From Chrysomallon squamiferum (taxonomy: Eukaryota; Mollusca; Gastropoda; Neomphalida; Peltospiridae): a DNA stretch of 64,000 nucleotides. Below, one piece after another: positions 1 to 15,460 of the stretch. The stretch's first letter is position 1. Every line of letters begins with the position of its first letter. The notes under the pieces were generated by a model. The model searched no databases. It saw only the letters and a program-made list of their open reading frames with translations, and was not told where the DNA came from. A program made the translations under genes and the position numbers. The stretch is from positions 14,659,862 to 14,723,861 of the forward strand of contig CM022670.1 in NCBI GenBank assembly GCA_012295275.1, written 5' to 3'.

Positions 1-125
1 TAATATAAAAACGAATAAAAATTAAAATAAATAATAAATAAATAAATGAATAATTGAATAAATAATAAATAAATATATAAATAAACAATAACAATAACAA
101 ATAATTAAGAACAAGAAACATAAAA

Positions 126-158
<33 letters not shown>

Positions 159-335
159 AATTTATCACAAACTTTGTTCACAGTACTTTTTCAGTAATGG
201 ACACTCTTATATAGAATAACGACAATCACGTACTGGATCGCGTATTTACTGTGAAGGATTTACAACGGAAATAAAACTGTCAGCTTCAACATCATCAGCA
301 ACAGCAAAACTTTATCGTAACTTTAGGAGACTTAC
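1..335. other. AT-rich left edge, probable intron
   Basis: This stretch is A-rich low-complexity DNA with (AATA)n and (TAA)n runs. No coding exon is visible. It lies directly after the splice donor of the proline-rich exon at 336-551 (minus strand), so it is most simply an intron of that gene, whose membrane-domain exons should lie left of the window. Confidence 0.5.
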
Positions 336-1868
<1,533 letters not shown>

Positions 1869-1923
1869 TGTCAATGAAGTTAGTTCTGCTTTTCTTTACG
1901 TGTTACTAGAAACCGCTTCGACA

Positions 1924-1943
1924 TGACGTATTTATGACGTAAT
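1924..1943. promoter_or_regulatory. Twin TGACGTA motifs upstream of dispanin gene C
   Basis: TGACGTAT at 1924 and TGACGTAAT at 1935 lie 56-75 bp upstream (minus-strand sense) of the candidate start codon at 1868. They match CRE/ATF (bZIP) half-sites. Similar pairs stand upstream of the two other dispanin genes, which is the main reason to call them regulatory. The function is inferred. Confidence 0.4.
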
Positions 1944-5466
<3,523 letters not shown>

Positions 5467-5705
5467 TCAGTTGTCCTGTTTAAATTTAGGTTTTAGGAGA
5501 ATAAAACTAATTAAGAAGAATATGCCAACACCAACAATGATTGCGAAAACAGCTACTATCCTCGCGATATTTCCTAAACGTTTAGCTCGTTCGAACTCGG
5601 CGATATGGTATTTATTCCGTGACTGCGAAATAAAATAAATATTTTATTGGTTTCTTACTTTCATTTTTGCTTTTCAATTTTTAATTATTTTTTTTTAATG
5701 TTTGT

Positions 5706-5775
<70 letters not shown>

Positions 5776-7135
5776 TTCAGTAAAAGTAATCGATTATCTA
5801 TTTATCTCCTTAGGATTGATAATTCTGGTATTTTATTTGCATTCTTCTTCTTTATAATTCCATTTATTTAGATAACCTATGATTGTATCAACCTTTCTTT
5901 ACGTACTGTTTGGAAAATTAAAAACAAAACTGACTTAAGTTGAATATATATTAGAAATATATGTAATAGTAATTGTAATAAGTATTACTAGTAATAGCAC
6001 TAGTATCAGTAGCAGAAGCAGTAGTACTAGTATTAGTAACAGTAGTAACAATAACGACAAGTACAACAATAACTAATAAGAAATAGCTTATGAAAACAAA
6101 AAACAATAGCTGTAAAAGAAATATAACAGTAGTAATAGTAGCAGCAGCAACAAAATTAATAGTAGTAGTAGTAGTAGCAGTAGTAGCAGCAATCGCAGCA
6201 GTGTAAGTATCGATCGACAAAGACAAGATTTTTCCACCAGGACGATTGTGCGAAGCTCGTCCTGTAGCATCACTGTAAAATTACCATCTAGCAAATCTCA
6301 CTGATCAGAGACGATCTGGATCTACAAGGGCCATGGACACAAACAAAAGACGGAACGCGCTTCCTCTTGTTCACAGATGGAGACTGAATCTCGACTAAAT
6401 GAAACTGAGCTGAACGTCCAACAAAGTTTCACTCGGATGAACATATTGTTTTGTGGCATATTCCGTTTTCTTAAGTGGGCCTGTCGTGAAGGGGAGCAGT
6501 CATTTATTTATTACTGGATTCGACACAATAGTACTGAACCGAATTGAACACGTAAATACATATTCAGTTAAATAAATAGATAGGTATTTTTTTTTTTTTT
6601 TTTTTCGATCAGCCGAGATGTTGGTAGCTTATAGTTTTTCGATGGTTTGGTGTACACAAATTTTGCATTACACACAGTATTAGTATAAAAATAGTACTAA
6701 AACTATAAGACGTATATGAACAGCAAATATATTAATAAACTGATTGGAGAACGTCGCTTCTACACTGAACATCAAGAAAGCAAACAAATATTTACTGTAA
6801 ATCATAACGTATCTTTCTTATTTTGCGAAACAGCAGAAAGAGATTGCCAGAGAGGAACATACTCACTTTTATTGACAGGCAAACTGCGATCAGTCCCAAA
6901 GGCAGACAAAAGAAGCAGGAAACAATAGATAACATCATATAGTCATTCGCTTTCACTACAGACACATACTGGAAGAAAATAAAGTTATTTTTATAAATAA
7001 CCTGTCCGTCTAATCAGTTTTCTGTCTCCTCTACTTCAGTTTGTCTTAAAACAAATCTATATTATACATATTATTATTATTATTATCATCATCATCATCA
7101 TCATCATCATTATTATACATATTATTATTATTATT

Positions 7136-7217
<82 letters not shown>

Positions 7218-8472
7218 CCATGAGAACAGAATGCAAATATATAAATATGTATTCCTCCTTTACGAATGTAGAAGCATACATACACCTGTACCAAGACCAT
7301 AACATGTCTGCGGTTGATTAAAACTTGGCAACGACTGTCTACATTTTCGAAATTCTGGATCGGGAACACCAAGACTGAACCGACGTGTTCTTTCTACAGG
7401 CTTAATAAATAAAAACATAAATAAAATTAATGAATTAAATTAAGTACATATGTGTATGCATCTATATAAAAAATGTGAATATATGTAAATGTATGTAAGT
7501 ATGTATGTATAAAAATATAAAATAAAATAAAATAAAATAATTTGTATGTGTGTATATATATATATGTGTGTGTGTATATGTATATATATATATATGTATA
7601 CATGTATTTGTGCATAGATGAGTGTATGTATGTATATAATATGTATGTATGTGTGTATATGGGTGTGTATGTTTGTGCTAGTGTGAATGTGTGTATGTCT
7701 CTATGTATACATGCATGCATAACAATAATATTTGAGATTACATAAACAAATTAACACGTACAGGTTGTAGGTGATGTGCAGGATGGTATAAAAATCCACC
7801 GAAAGCGTCTAAATAAATAATAAAAACAATAATTATAATTAACACAAATTACGATGTCAAAATTGCACCGAAGGAAATGCTTAAGTCGACAGAATACGAA
7901 TGTCAGTTTTTAATTAATTCACTTATTTTTTTAATTTATTTCATGTGCTTCTCCGATATTCTGCAAACCTTAGTTACAAAGTTTTTTTTTTTTTATTATC
8001 AGATCGCAAAAGTAATAATTCGCAAAGTAATAATTCAACAATACTCGACTATGTAACTAAATATTCGACAGTCTTAAGTAGCAGTGACAACATCAAGGCA
8101 TTATTTTGTTTTTCTAGTGTCAGTCCCCCAGGTACGCGATTAAGTTACGACTCCAGGGGTAAAATGGCGGCGTTGAAAGTTTTAGTGTTATATTTAGTTA
8201 TGAATGGCATCAGGTCATCCGAAACAATAAAATATAAATAATATTTTCAAACAGTTCATCCGTTGCATCAGAAGTACATTTTAATATTAAATTAATTTGG
8301 ATATATACATCTATTCAAGGAAATCGAAGTATACTGACTATAAGCGAAATACGAAAAAAAAAACAAAAAACAAACATTAGAAAACAACAAACAAACACAA
8401 ATTAGATAAAACAAAATATCAAACGAATTATTTAAACAAACCTGATGGCCTTGGTCTGCTATGATATGCCAT
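5467..8472 (-). CDS. Dispanin (CD225 domain) gene B, complete, 111 aa
   Basis: This is a small two-helix membrane protein of the CD225/dispanin family (IFITM, SynDIG and PRRT relatives). Members sit in plasma or endosomal membranes and influence membrane fusion, trafficking or receptor clustering; the exact role here is unknown. Exons are 8472-8442 (MAYHSRPRPS), 7808-7762, 6968-6867 and 5622-5467, and all phases join (1, 0, 0). The third exon holds the CD225 signature: DYMMLSIVSCFFCLPLGLIA, including the paired-cysteine region that is palmitoylated in IFITMs, then LSIK at the exon end. The fourth exon gives the charged loop SRNKYHIAEFERAKRLGNIA and a second hydrophobic helix, then a short tail ending KFKQDN. 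The N-terminal segment is short and only mildly proline-rich. No acidic or YxxPhi-type N-terminal sorting motif is obvious. The neighbours are two paralogues in the same orientation, which suggests tandem duplication. Confidence 0.85.
7071..7215. repeat. Compound (TTA)n/(TCA)n microsatellite
   Basis: Alternating blocks of TTA and TCA trinucleotides lie in an intron of dispanin gene B. They generate minus-strand ORFs of poly-Asn/Asp and poly-Ile/Met that are not genes. Confidence 0.9.
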
Positions 8473-8555
8473 TTTAGGAAACTACCATAAAACTAAAGCT
8501 GTTCATGGTAGAGTATGATGCTCTCAAAATATCCGTGCATGTACGTTTAGTTCTA

Positions 8556-8579
8556 TGACGTAAAGTATAAACTACGTCA
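8556..8579. promoter_or_regulatory. Twin TGACGTA motifs upstream of dispanin gene B
   Basis: TGACGTAAA at 8556 and its inverse TACGTCA at 8573 lie 84-107 bp upstream of the gene B start codon (8472, minus strand). They match CRE/ATF-type bZIP sites. Genes A and C have comparable pairs. The regulatory role is inferred. Confidence 0.45.
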
Positions 8580-9223
8580 TGTTCTGGTACTGCTAAAATG
8601 AGTTGATTTAGATAATTCCGTACTGTAAATTAATTCGGGAGTAATGCAATAAGAAAGCTCTAAAGTAGATATATTTACTCATTTCTATTCATCATCATAG
8701 TTATCGGAATTGCTTTTTTTGTTGTTGTTTTTTTTTTGTTTTGTTTTTTATAAAAATATATTTGTTATTAAGTGACGCATTTATGTCAAACATACCATAA
8801 TTTAATTAATTAATAAGAAGAAGAAGAAGATAAAGAAGAAAAAGAAGAAGAAGAATGTCCTCTACTAATGGGCATGGGTATGCAATTTGATATGAACACA
8901 TAAGGAAGAAAAGCACATAGGGAAGTAAAGTTTTAATTAAAATGAGATAGTTTATATTATTAATGACGATAAAATGTCGAAGCGATTATTCTAAAGTGAA
9001 AAGTACTACAGTGACTTTATTTATGGAGATGAGAATGGAAATTGAATATGATTAGTTTGAAAACTGTAAATAATCCATGACTGTTAGTATAATAATGATA
9101 ATACTAATGAATAATGCATATATACAACATTTGTGCAAGAGAAGCCATATGTTAATATAAAACACAGAAGTCAACGCTATTCACTCTCAAAACATTTAAA
9201 CCCATATACATCCGCATAACATT

Positions 9224-9224
<1 letters not shown>

Positions 9225-9261
<37 letters not shown>

Positions 9262-9284
9262 GTAGTAGTAGTAGTAGTAGTAGT
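9225..9284. repeat. (ACT)12-(AGT)8 palindromic microsatellite
   Basis: Twelve ACT units meet eight AGT units at an ACTAGT centre. The inner 48 bp form a perfect inverted repeat able to fold as a hairpin or cruciform. Confidence 0.95.
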
Positions 9285-9394
9285 ATTGTTGTTGTTTTTG
9301 CTTCTTCTGATATTATTGTTGTTTGTAGAGTTGCAGCTGTTTCACTTTTTCTTTTATTTCATCTTTTTTTATTGCATCTTTTCCTTTATGTTTG

Positions 9395-9395
<1 letters not shown>

Positions 9396-9469
<74 letters not shown>
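9396..9469. repeat. (CT)n microsatellite
   Basis: A pure CT dinucleotide array 3' of dispanin gene A. Confidence 0.95.
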
Positions 9470-9476
<7 letters not shown>

Positions 9477-9640
9477 CAAATATTTCTAAAAAGTTACGTC
9501 ATACATGCGTTCGAATATATATATATCTATATAAAGAAAAATATATTTGTTGTGTTTTCTGTTTCCTGTCCAATTCTTTTTCTCATTTTCACTCTCTCTG
9601 TATGCATTTGCAAATGTCTCTAAAAATGTACGTGGTGCAA

Positions 9641-9795
<155 letters not shown>

Positions 9796-9923
9796 GAACT
9801 GCGTTCACTACATTGTTTTCTTTATTTATATTATGTTAATTATTATTATTATTTCCTTTTTTTCATCTTTCTTATTAACTCATTTCTCTACACTGCAGTC
9901 TAGACATATCCATTTGTTTTCCC

Positions 9924-9929
9924 TTTATT
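9924..9929 (-). terminator. Candidate polyadenylation signal of dispanin gene A
   Basis: AATAAA on the minus strand begins 23 bases after the gene A stop codon. The short distance would imply a very short 3' UTR, and the motif is common in AT-rich DNA. Confidence 0.35.
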
Positions 9930-9951
9930 AATACTTTAGCACATGTGAGGC

Positions 9952-10404
9952 TTATCCGTATATAAAAACGCCATGATAAACAGTCAGTCTGACAATTATG
10001 GACACAAACATTACAAACACTCCTATGACAATAGCCGATGTGGCGAAGTTTCTGGCGTTCTCTCCTTCCTGCAGTGCTAACTCTAAGTTGCCTTCATCTG
10101 CCGCTTTCCTCGACTACATAAAATAAAACAAAATATGTCAGCGGATCTCTAAATGAAATGAACGTGTGTACGTTTATATATATGTAGGTTTGTGTGTGTG
10201 TGTGTGTGTGTGTGTTTGTGTGTGTGTATCTATGTATGTAGTATGTAATGTAAGTGTGGGTATGTGTTTATATCTGTATGTATGTATGTATTACGTACGT
10301 ACGTACGTATTTATGTAGTTATGTATTTATGAGTCTTTATATGTATGTGTGCATTTTGAAGGGGAGTTATAAATGGATGGATTGATCAATATGTCTAAAG
10401 ATAA

Positions 10405-10475
<71 letters not shown>

Positions 10476-10875
10476 CAACAAGAACAGCAACAATTCTTCG
10501 TCTTCCTATTATTATTAATATAATTTACATTATTTTTATTATTATTATCGTTATCATCATCATTATCACCAGAGGGAATATTATCATTTAAAAACAGTGA
10601 GGAATCCTGTGTAAGTTGTACGTACATAGTATGAATAATACAAGGCACAGACAGCCAGGGGACAGCAGAATAAGCAAGACAAAATAGACATAAGGAGATA
10701 ATCCGGAGGTCGGGCATTGTCAACTTTCTGTAAGTAAAATATCATTCGATTTATGTGCTGTATTGAAAAAAAACAAAAAAAAAACAACCTTTATACATAT
10801 ATTTTGTATTATATTTTCAATATAAATTCTTTAGAGTGAGAGAGAGAGAAAGATAGACAAACGGACAGAGAGAAA

Positions 10876-10925
<50 letters not shown>

Positions 10926-11272
10926 AACAAAGGAATTGAAAGAAAGAAATACTATGGTCAGTGTTTTGCATTCATCTTGTCTTACAGTCTATTATCCTTC
11001 ATGAACTAAATGCGTCTATTTCTTTTTTTTTATTTCTCTACTGTATGTATACATCCATCTAATACAATACATGAACTAAATTAAAAAGCTAATAGCTCGA
11101 ATACAAACAGATAGTTCAGGAACCGTGGAAATGTATAAAATAAAGAGTCACGCTTACTCGTATAAGGGTTGCCCTTTGTTCATCCGAAGGATAATAATTA
11201 TTCTGGAATCCAGGTAGAGGCTGCGGTTGCTACAGAAAGGATTATATAATAATATAATATAATGAAATAAAG

Positions 11273-11308
<36 letters not shown>

Positions 11309-11674
11309 AAAATTGAAAATTATTATAAATTAATTAATGAGTAATGAGGTAAAAAAAAAAAAAAAAAAAAAATCCTATTGTAATAAGTAATCCATATATT
11401 AATTATCAATTTTTTTTTTATTTATTTATTTATTTTTTTTTTTTTTGTGTTTTAATGCGTATTTATTTCCTATTCTTTTGGACATAAATACACAAAAGTT
11501 ACTTCTCGCACTAGTTTAATTCGTGATTTCTAAAACGGTTTACTAGTATAAAACATTCCCAAAACACGATGTCAAATGTATTAGCATGAAGATCAACATT
11601 TCATCTGGCCTCGGATCTAGCACTATGAAGTGAGTTGAATGCGTTTTGTGTACTTCAAAATAAAAACATTTCCA

Positions 11675-11736
<62 letters not shown>

Positions 11737-11827
11737 TAAGATGACACTTACATTCGTGACAATTGGCTCATAATCTCTTGAACCTAAAGGCATATATATA
11801 TATATATATAATTTTATATAGTATTTT

Positions 11828-11862
<35 letters not shown>

Positions 11863-12119
11863 TCACATTCATATAGTAATAATAATAATAATAATAATAA
11901 ATAATAATAATAAATAATAATAATAAAATAAAATTAATTATATTAAATTAAATTAAAAATAAATTCATATAAATGTTGTTCTTTTTCTTTTTTCTTCTTC
12001 TTATTATTTTTTTAAACTTTCTATGATTATAGTTGTTTTTCGTCTTTTATTCTTCTTATATAGGCATATCACCACCAATCAACAACAACAACAACAATAA
12101 CAACAACAACAACAACCAC

Positions 12120-12168
<49 letters not shown>

Positions 12169-12261
12169 TCATAGCCATCGGGTACATTAGCTTATGAAAA
12201 ATAATCGAGAAATTCATTTCATTAATCTTTCGTTTCTTTCTTTTTTTTTCTTTCTTTTTTT

Positions 12262-12358
<97 letters not shown>

Positions 12359-12404
12359 CTCGAAGAAATAAATACAACCAACCTCTCCTTGAACTAGACT
12401 CCAT
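9952..12404 (-). CDS. Dispanin (CD225 domain) gene A, complete, 129 aa
   Basis: This gene has five exons whose phases all join: 12404-12383 (MESSSRR plus one base), 11783-11752, 11229-11158 (Pro/Gln-rich, starting QPQPLPGFQ), 10727-10626 and 10113-9952 with a TAA stop. The fourth exon is 102 nt, the same length as in gene B. It carries the CD225 core PPDYLLMSILSCLFCCPLAV with adjacent cysteines that are likely palmitoylation sites, as known for IFITMs. The last exon has the conserved loop SRKAADEGNLELALQEGENA, with the Ser and Ala residues typical of the family, and then the second hydrophobic helix. The protein is predicted to have a cytosolic N-terminus and two membrane-associated helices. 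The family acts in membrane fusion control or receptor clustering; which applies here cannot be read from sequence. Twin TGACGTAAT motifs lie 55-81 bp upstream of the ATG. Confidence 0.87.
10404..10472. repeat. (TAA)n microsatellite in dispanin gene A intron
   Basis: Tandem TAA trinucleotides between exons 4 and 5 of gene A. Poly-Ile and poly-Tyr ORFs across it are artefacts. Confidence 0.9.
11276..11860. repeat. Cluster of simple repeats in dispanin gene A introns
   Basis: Two poly-A runs (about 11276-11306 and 11352-11371), (TAA)n at about 11679-11727, (TA)n at about 11793-11810 and (CA)n at about 11831-11860 surround the short exon 2 (11783-11752). They leave that exon in very low-complexity surroundings. 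Confidence 0.85.
12267..12355. repeat. (CT)n microsatellite in intron 1 of dispanin gene A
   Basis: A pure CT array just downstream (minus sense) of the first-exon donor at 12383. It is purine-rich on the transcribed-sense strand. Confidence 0.95.
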
Positions 12405-12458
12405 CAATTCTAATAAAGTAAAGAAGTCATTAAAACCTTAAACAACGATTCCGGTCGT

Positions 12459-12485
12459 TGACGTAATACAAAAATATGACGTAAT
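12459..12485. promoter_or_regulatory. Twin TGACGTAAT motifs upstream of dispanin gene A
   Basis: Two identical TGACGTAAT 9-mers, at 12459 and 12477, lie 55-81 bp upstream of the gene A start codon (12404, minus strand). They resemble CRE/ATF/C-EBP-type bZIP sites. Comparable pairs occur at genes B and C. Function is inferred from position and recurrence. Confidence 0.5.
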
Positions 12486-15460
12486 GCAATTGAAAATAAA
12501 TTATGCGAAAATATAAAATGAGAATTATACACGACGATATGGTGTGAATAAATATACCAGGTACATGAAGTGAACAGCAATAACATAAAAAGTATCATTA
12601 TCATTAGCAGCAGCAGCGACAGAAGAAAAGAAGGAAAAAGAAAAGAAGAAAAAGATAGGGAAGAGGATGAAGAAAAAAATGAAAACTTCTAAATTGTTTA
12701 GTAAATGTGAAATCCTATGGCTATTGCGATATGAAGGTTTCAGAATTATTTTATTAGTGCATTTTGTTTGCTGAAATTTGTCCTCTTTATATCTCAGGGT
12801 GATAATCTTCATTTACATATGTGATATATCGAGCTAAGACAAGTTATGGGAAAAACATCACTGCGATCAATATCTTATAATTTTGTAAATCCGATATATG
12901 TTCAAATTGGAGGTAATCATAATGCATTGTACCTTGCTGATTCAAATGAAAAATAACTATGTCCTGAATTCAAGGTTTTAGAAATATTACATCATCAATA
13001 TTTTGGTCTTTAACAAGATGGGAGGCATCTATTAGATGTCTAATAAGAGCTTACTGGTCGAGGCGAAATGGTAGACAAATTACCTTCAGAAAAAATTCTG
13101 ATCCTGTTTTTCTGCAATCTTTGTAATAGGAGACATTTGTATAAACCGACATTCAAATACACAGAATAATATATTTGATATAGATATATTATTTAAGCTT
13201 GCAAATAAGAAAACAAAAAAAAGAATAAAATTTTAAAAACTGAAAAAAAAAAAAAAAAAAAAAGCCAAATTCTGTCTTTACAATGCAAATTTCTAGCACT
13301 TCGAAATATCAGACAAATTTTAAATGAGGTTAATTTTGCTATAAGATGATTATGATGATGATGATGATGTCAGAAATGTTAGGTTTTTTTTCGGGGTTTT
13401 GTTGCTTTTGTTGTTGTTTTTATTTGTTTGTTTGTTTAAAAAAGACAACAGTAACAAGTAAGATCAAATTAAATTGATTTAATCTATTTCAAGCATCTGT
13501 ATGCAGAGAAAAACATCTGGTAGTAAAGAAATATATTTTTTTTTTTTTCAGCAGTGAAGTTTATCTATAAACTATTTCAATAAAAACATCGTCAGTTTGG
13601 AAACTTAATAATGACATGGCATACACTAATAAATCAACACCACAGGAGTAGATAAATAGTATACAAATTATATAAATAAAATAAATGTAAAATAAAGAAA
13701 ACAAAATATTTTTTTTTAACGATAGTGCCAATATTAGAATGTTGTGGTTATACATATATACAGTCGTACCTCGAGTGCTCCAATTTACGAGGTTTCCGAG
13801 TTACGAGCAGTAAACCAATCGTTTTTTGCTTTGACTTGCAAGTCAGGATCCGAGTTACGAGGAGTGTTTTGGGAGGGGAGCTGGAATGGATTAATGGTAA
13901 ATCAATTAATTTTATTTGGGAAAACTGATTTGATATACGAGCAAACTGAGTTACGAGCTCGGTCACGGAATGAATTAAACTCGTAAGTCAAGGTACCACT
14001 GTATATAGAAACAGAAACAAATATTTTTATAAAAACATGAGCATAACATTCATACGCACGAAGACCAAACAAGATAAAGCTGTGTAAATGAAAGATACAA
14101 ACTGAAACAAATGTATACTAATACCAAACGAACATTTTGTTTGGAAGAGATAATAATAATAAAATAGATTTGTGAGAAACAAAATTCAGAAATGTAAAAA
14201 ATCTGAAATCATTTTCATTATGTTAACAAAACAAAATTAGATTTCTGTTTCTTTTCTATTTTAGTTGTTGCCTGGAGATGTACAGAATATAGTTAAAGTG
14301 GTGATATCACAGACAGAGAGATAGATAGACATATAAACATATATATAGATGCACAGACAGACAGATATATAGATAGATATAAGGACTGATAGATACACAA
14401 AGAAATACATAGATACAAACACAGTAAAGTTAGAGAAATAAAGATTGGTGTGATGAACAGAGATAATAAATATAATAATATAATACACATTCAGTATACC
14501 TGTGTGTATAAACCGTGCAACAAAAACAGAGGAAACTGAGTTAGATTGCTGTTCAAATAACACGTACTTTGAAATAAAAATCTGTGGAAATAATTTACGA
14601 GCTGTGAAATAGACAGTAGTTCACTTTCCAGAGTACACAAGACCGGAGTATAATTTATTAACACTGAGAACAATTACAATGTTTTGTCACCAAATCTGAT
14701 GTAAAGTTTTTTAAAACTGTTGTGGTTATTTATCTCTTTTTTTGAAAATATTCGGTATGAATATACTGTTGTTAAATGAATATAACTGTAAAACAATAAT
14801 AATTGAAATATTATAATGTAGTACTATTAGACACAACTATTAATTATTTATTAAGTCATCTGATAAAATTTGTGTTCACAAATTAAATATTTTCTTTTGT
14901 AAAACATTAGATATAAACACATACTTCAATACTTCCTACCTTTACTTAGTTTAACAAACGTTTGCTAGCTAACCACTTTCTATAATAATAACGCTTGCAT
15001 GAAAAATATTTTCAGTAGTTTAAGAAAATATATTAAAAAATGAAACAGTAAATAAAATCACACACAAGAATTGCCTCTGTATCAGATGTTAGTTTTCTAG
15101 TATGCCGAATAATTAAATATATAGAATCTTTTTATATTTTACTGAAATTATGTCAAAATAAAATCACATAGCAAAATTATTAAAACTACAAATGCATAAA
15201 TATTAATTACATTAATTTCAAAGTTAAGACGATTATGAAAAACTGTTAAGTAACATATATAACCAATATTGACGTGTTGGTTTCAAATCACTTTGAATAA
15301 TACACATGTAAGAGCTATCTACAAAGGATTTTAAAAGCTTCGCCAATTAAAAGAAAGAAAATGAATACTAAAATTTAGAGAGAATTGTGAGCTAAACAAA
15401 GTGAGATAATAGTTTTCACTATTTTATGCTGATATGTACACATGTACACACAGACAAACT
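12486..15460. other. Intergenic, dispanin gene A to receptor phosphatase
   Basis: Nearly 3 kb of AT-rich DNA. It contains the MITE at 13761-14001, a poly-A run near 13240 and GATA/ACAG-type short repeats near 14310-14410. I see no coding exon. Part of the left-hand side may be 5' flank of dispanin gene A, and part of the right-hand side is presumably 3' UTR of the phosphatase gene. Confidence 0.5.
13761..14001. mobile_element. Pogo/Tigger-type MITE, 241 bp
   Basis: The ends form imperfect terminal inverted repeats: CAGTCGTACCTCGA at the left and, read inward from the right, CAGTGGTACCTTGA. TA dinucleotides flank both sides, the expected target duplication of Tc1/mariner/pogo elements. CAGT-GTACCT ends are those I recall for Tigger-like elements. 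The interior repeats the subterminal motif GAGTTACGAG several times and has no transposase frame, so this is a non-autonomous element. Confidence 0.75.

Noticed and set aside
7046-7372. Minus-strand 108-codon ORF ending in poly-Asn/Asp
   Set aside because: Most of it is trinucleotide repeat. The first third shows no dispanin similarity and the gene B exons join in frame without it.
7755-8472. tRNA or other structural RNA genes here or elsewhere in the window
   Set aside because: I looked for GGTTCGAATCC-type B boxes with matching A boxes and found only the degenerate SINE head near 51.2 kb; no cloverleaf could be supported.
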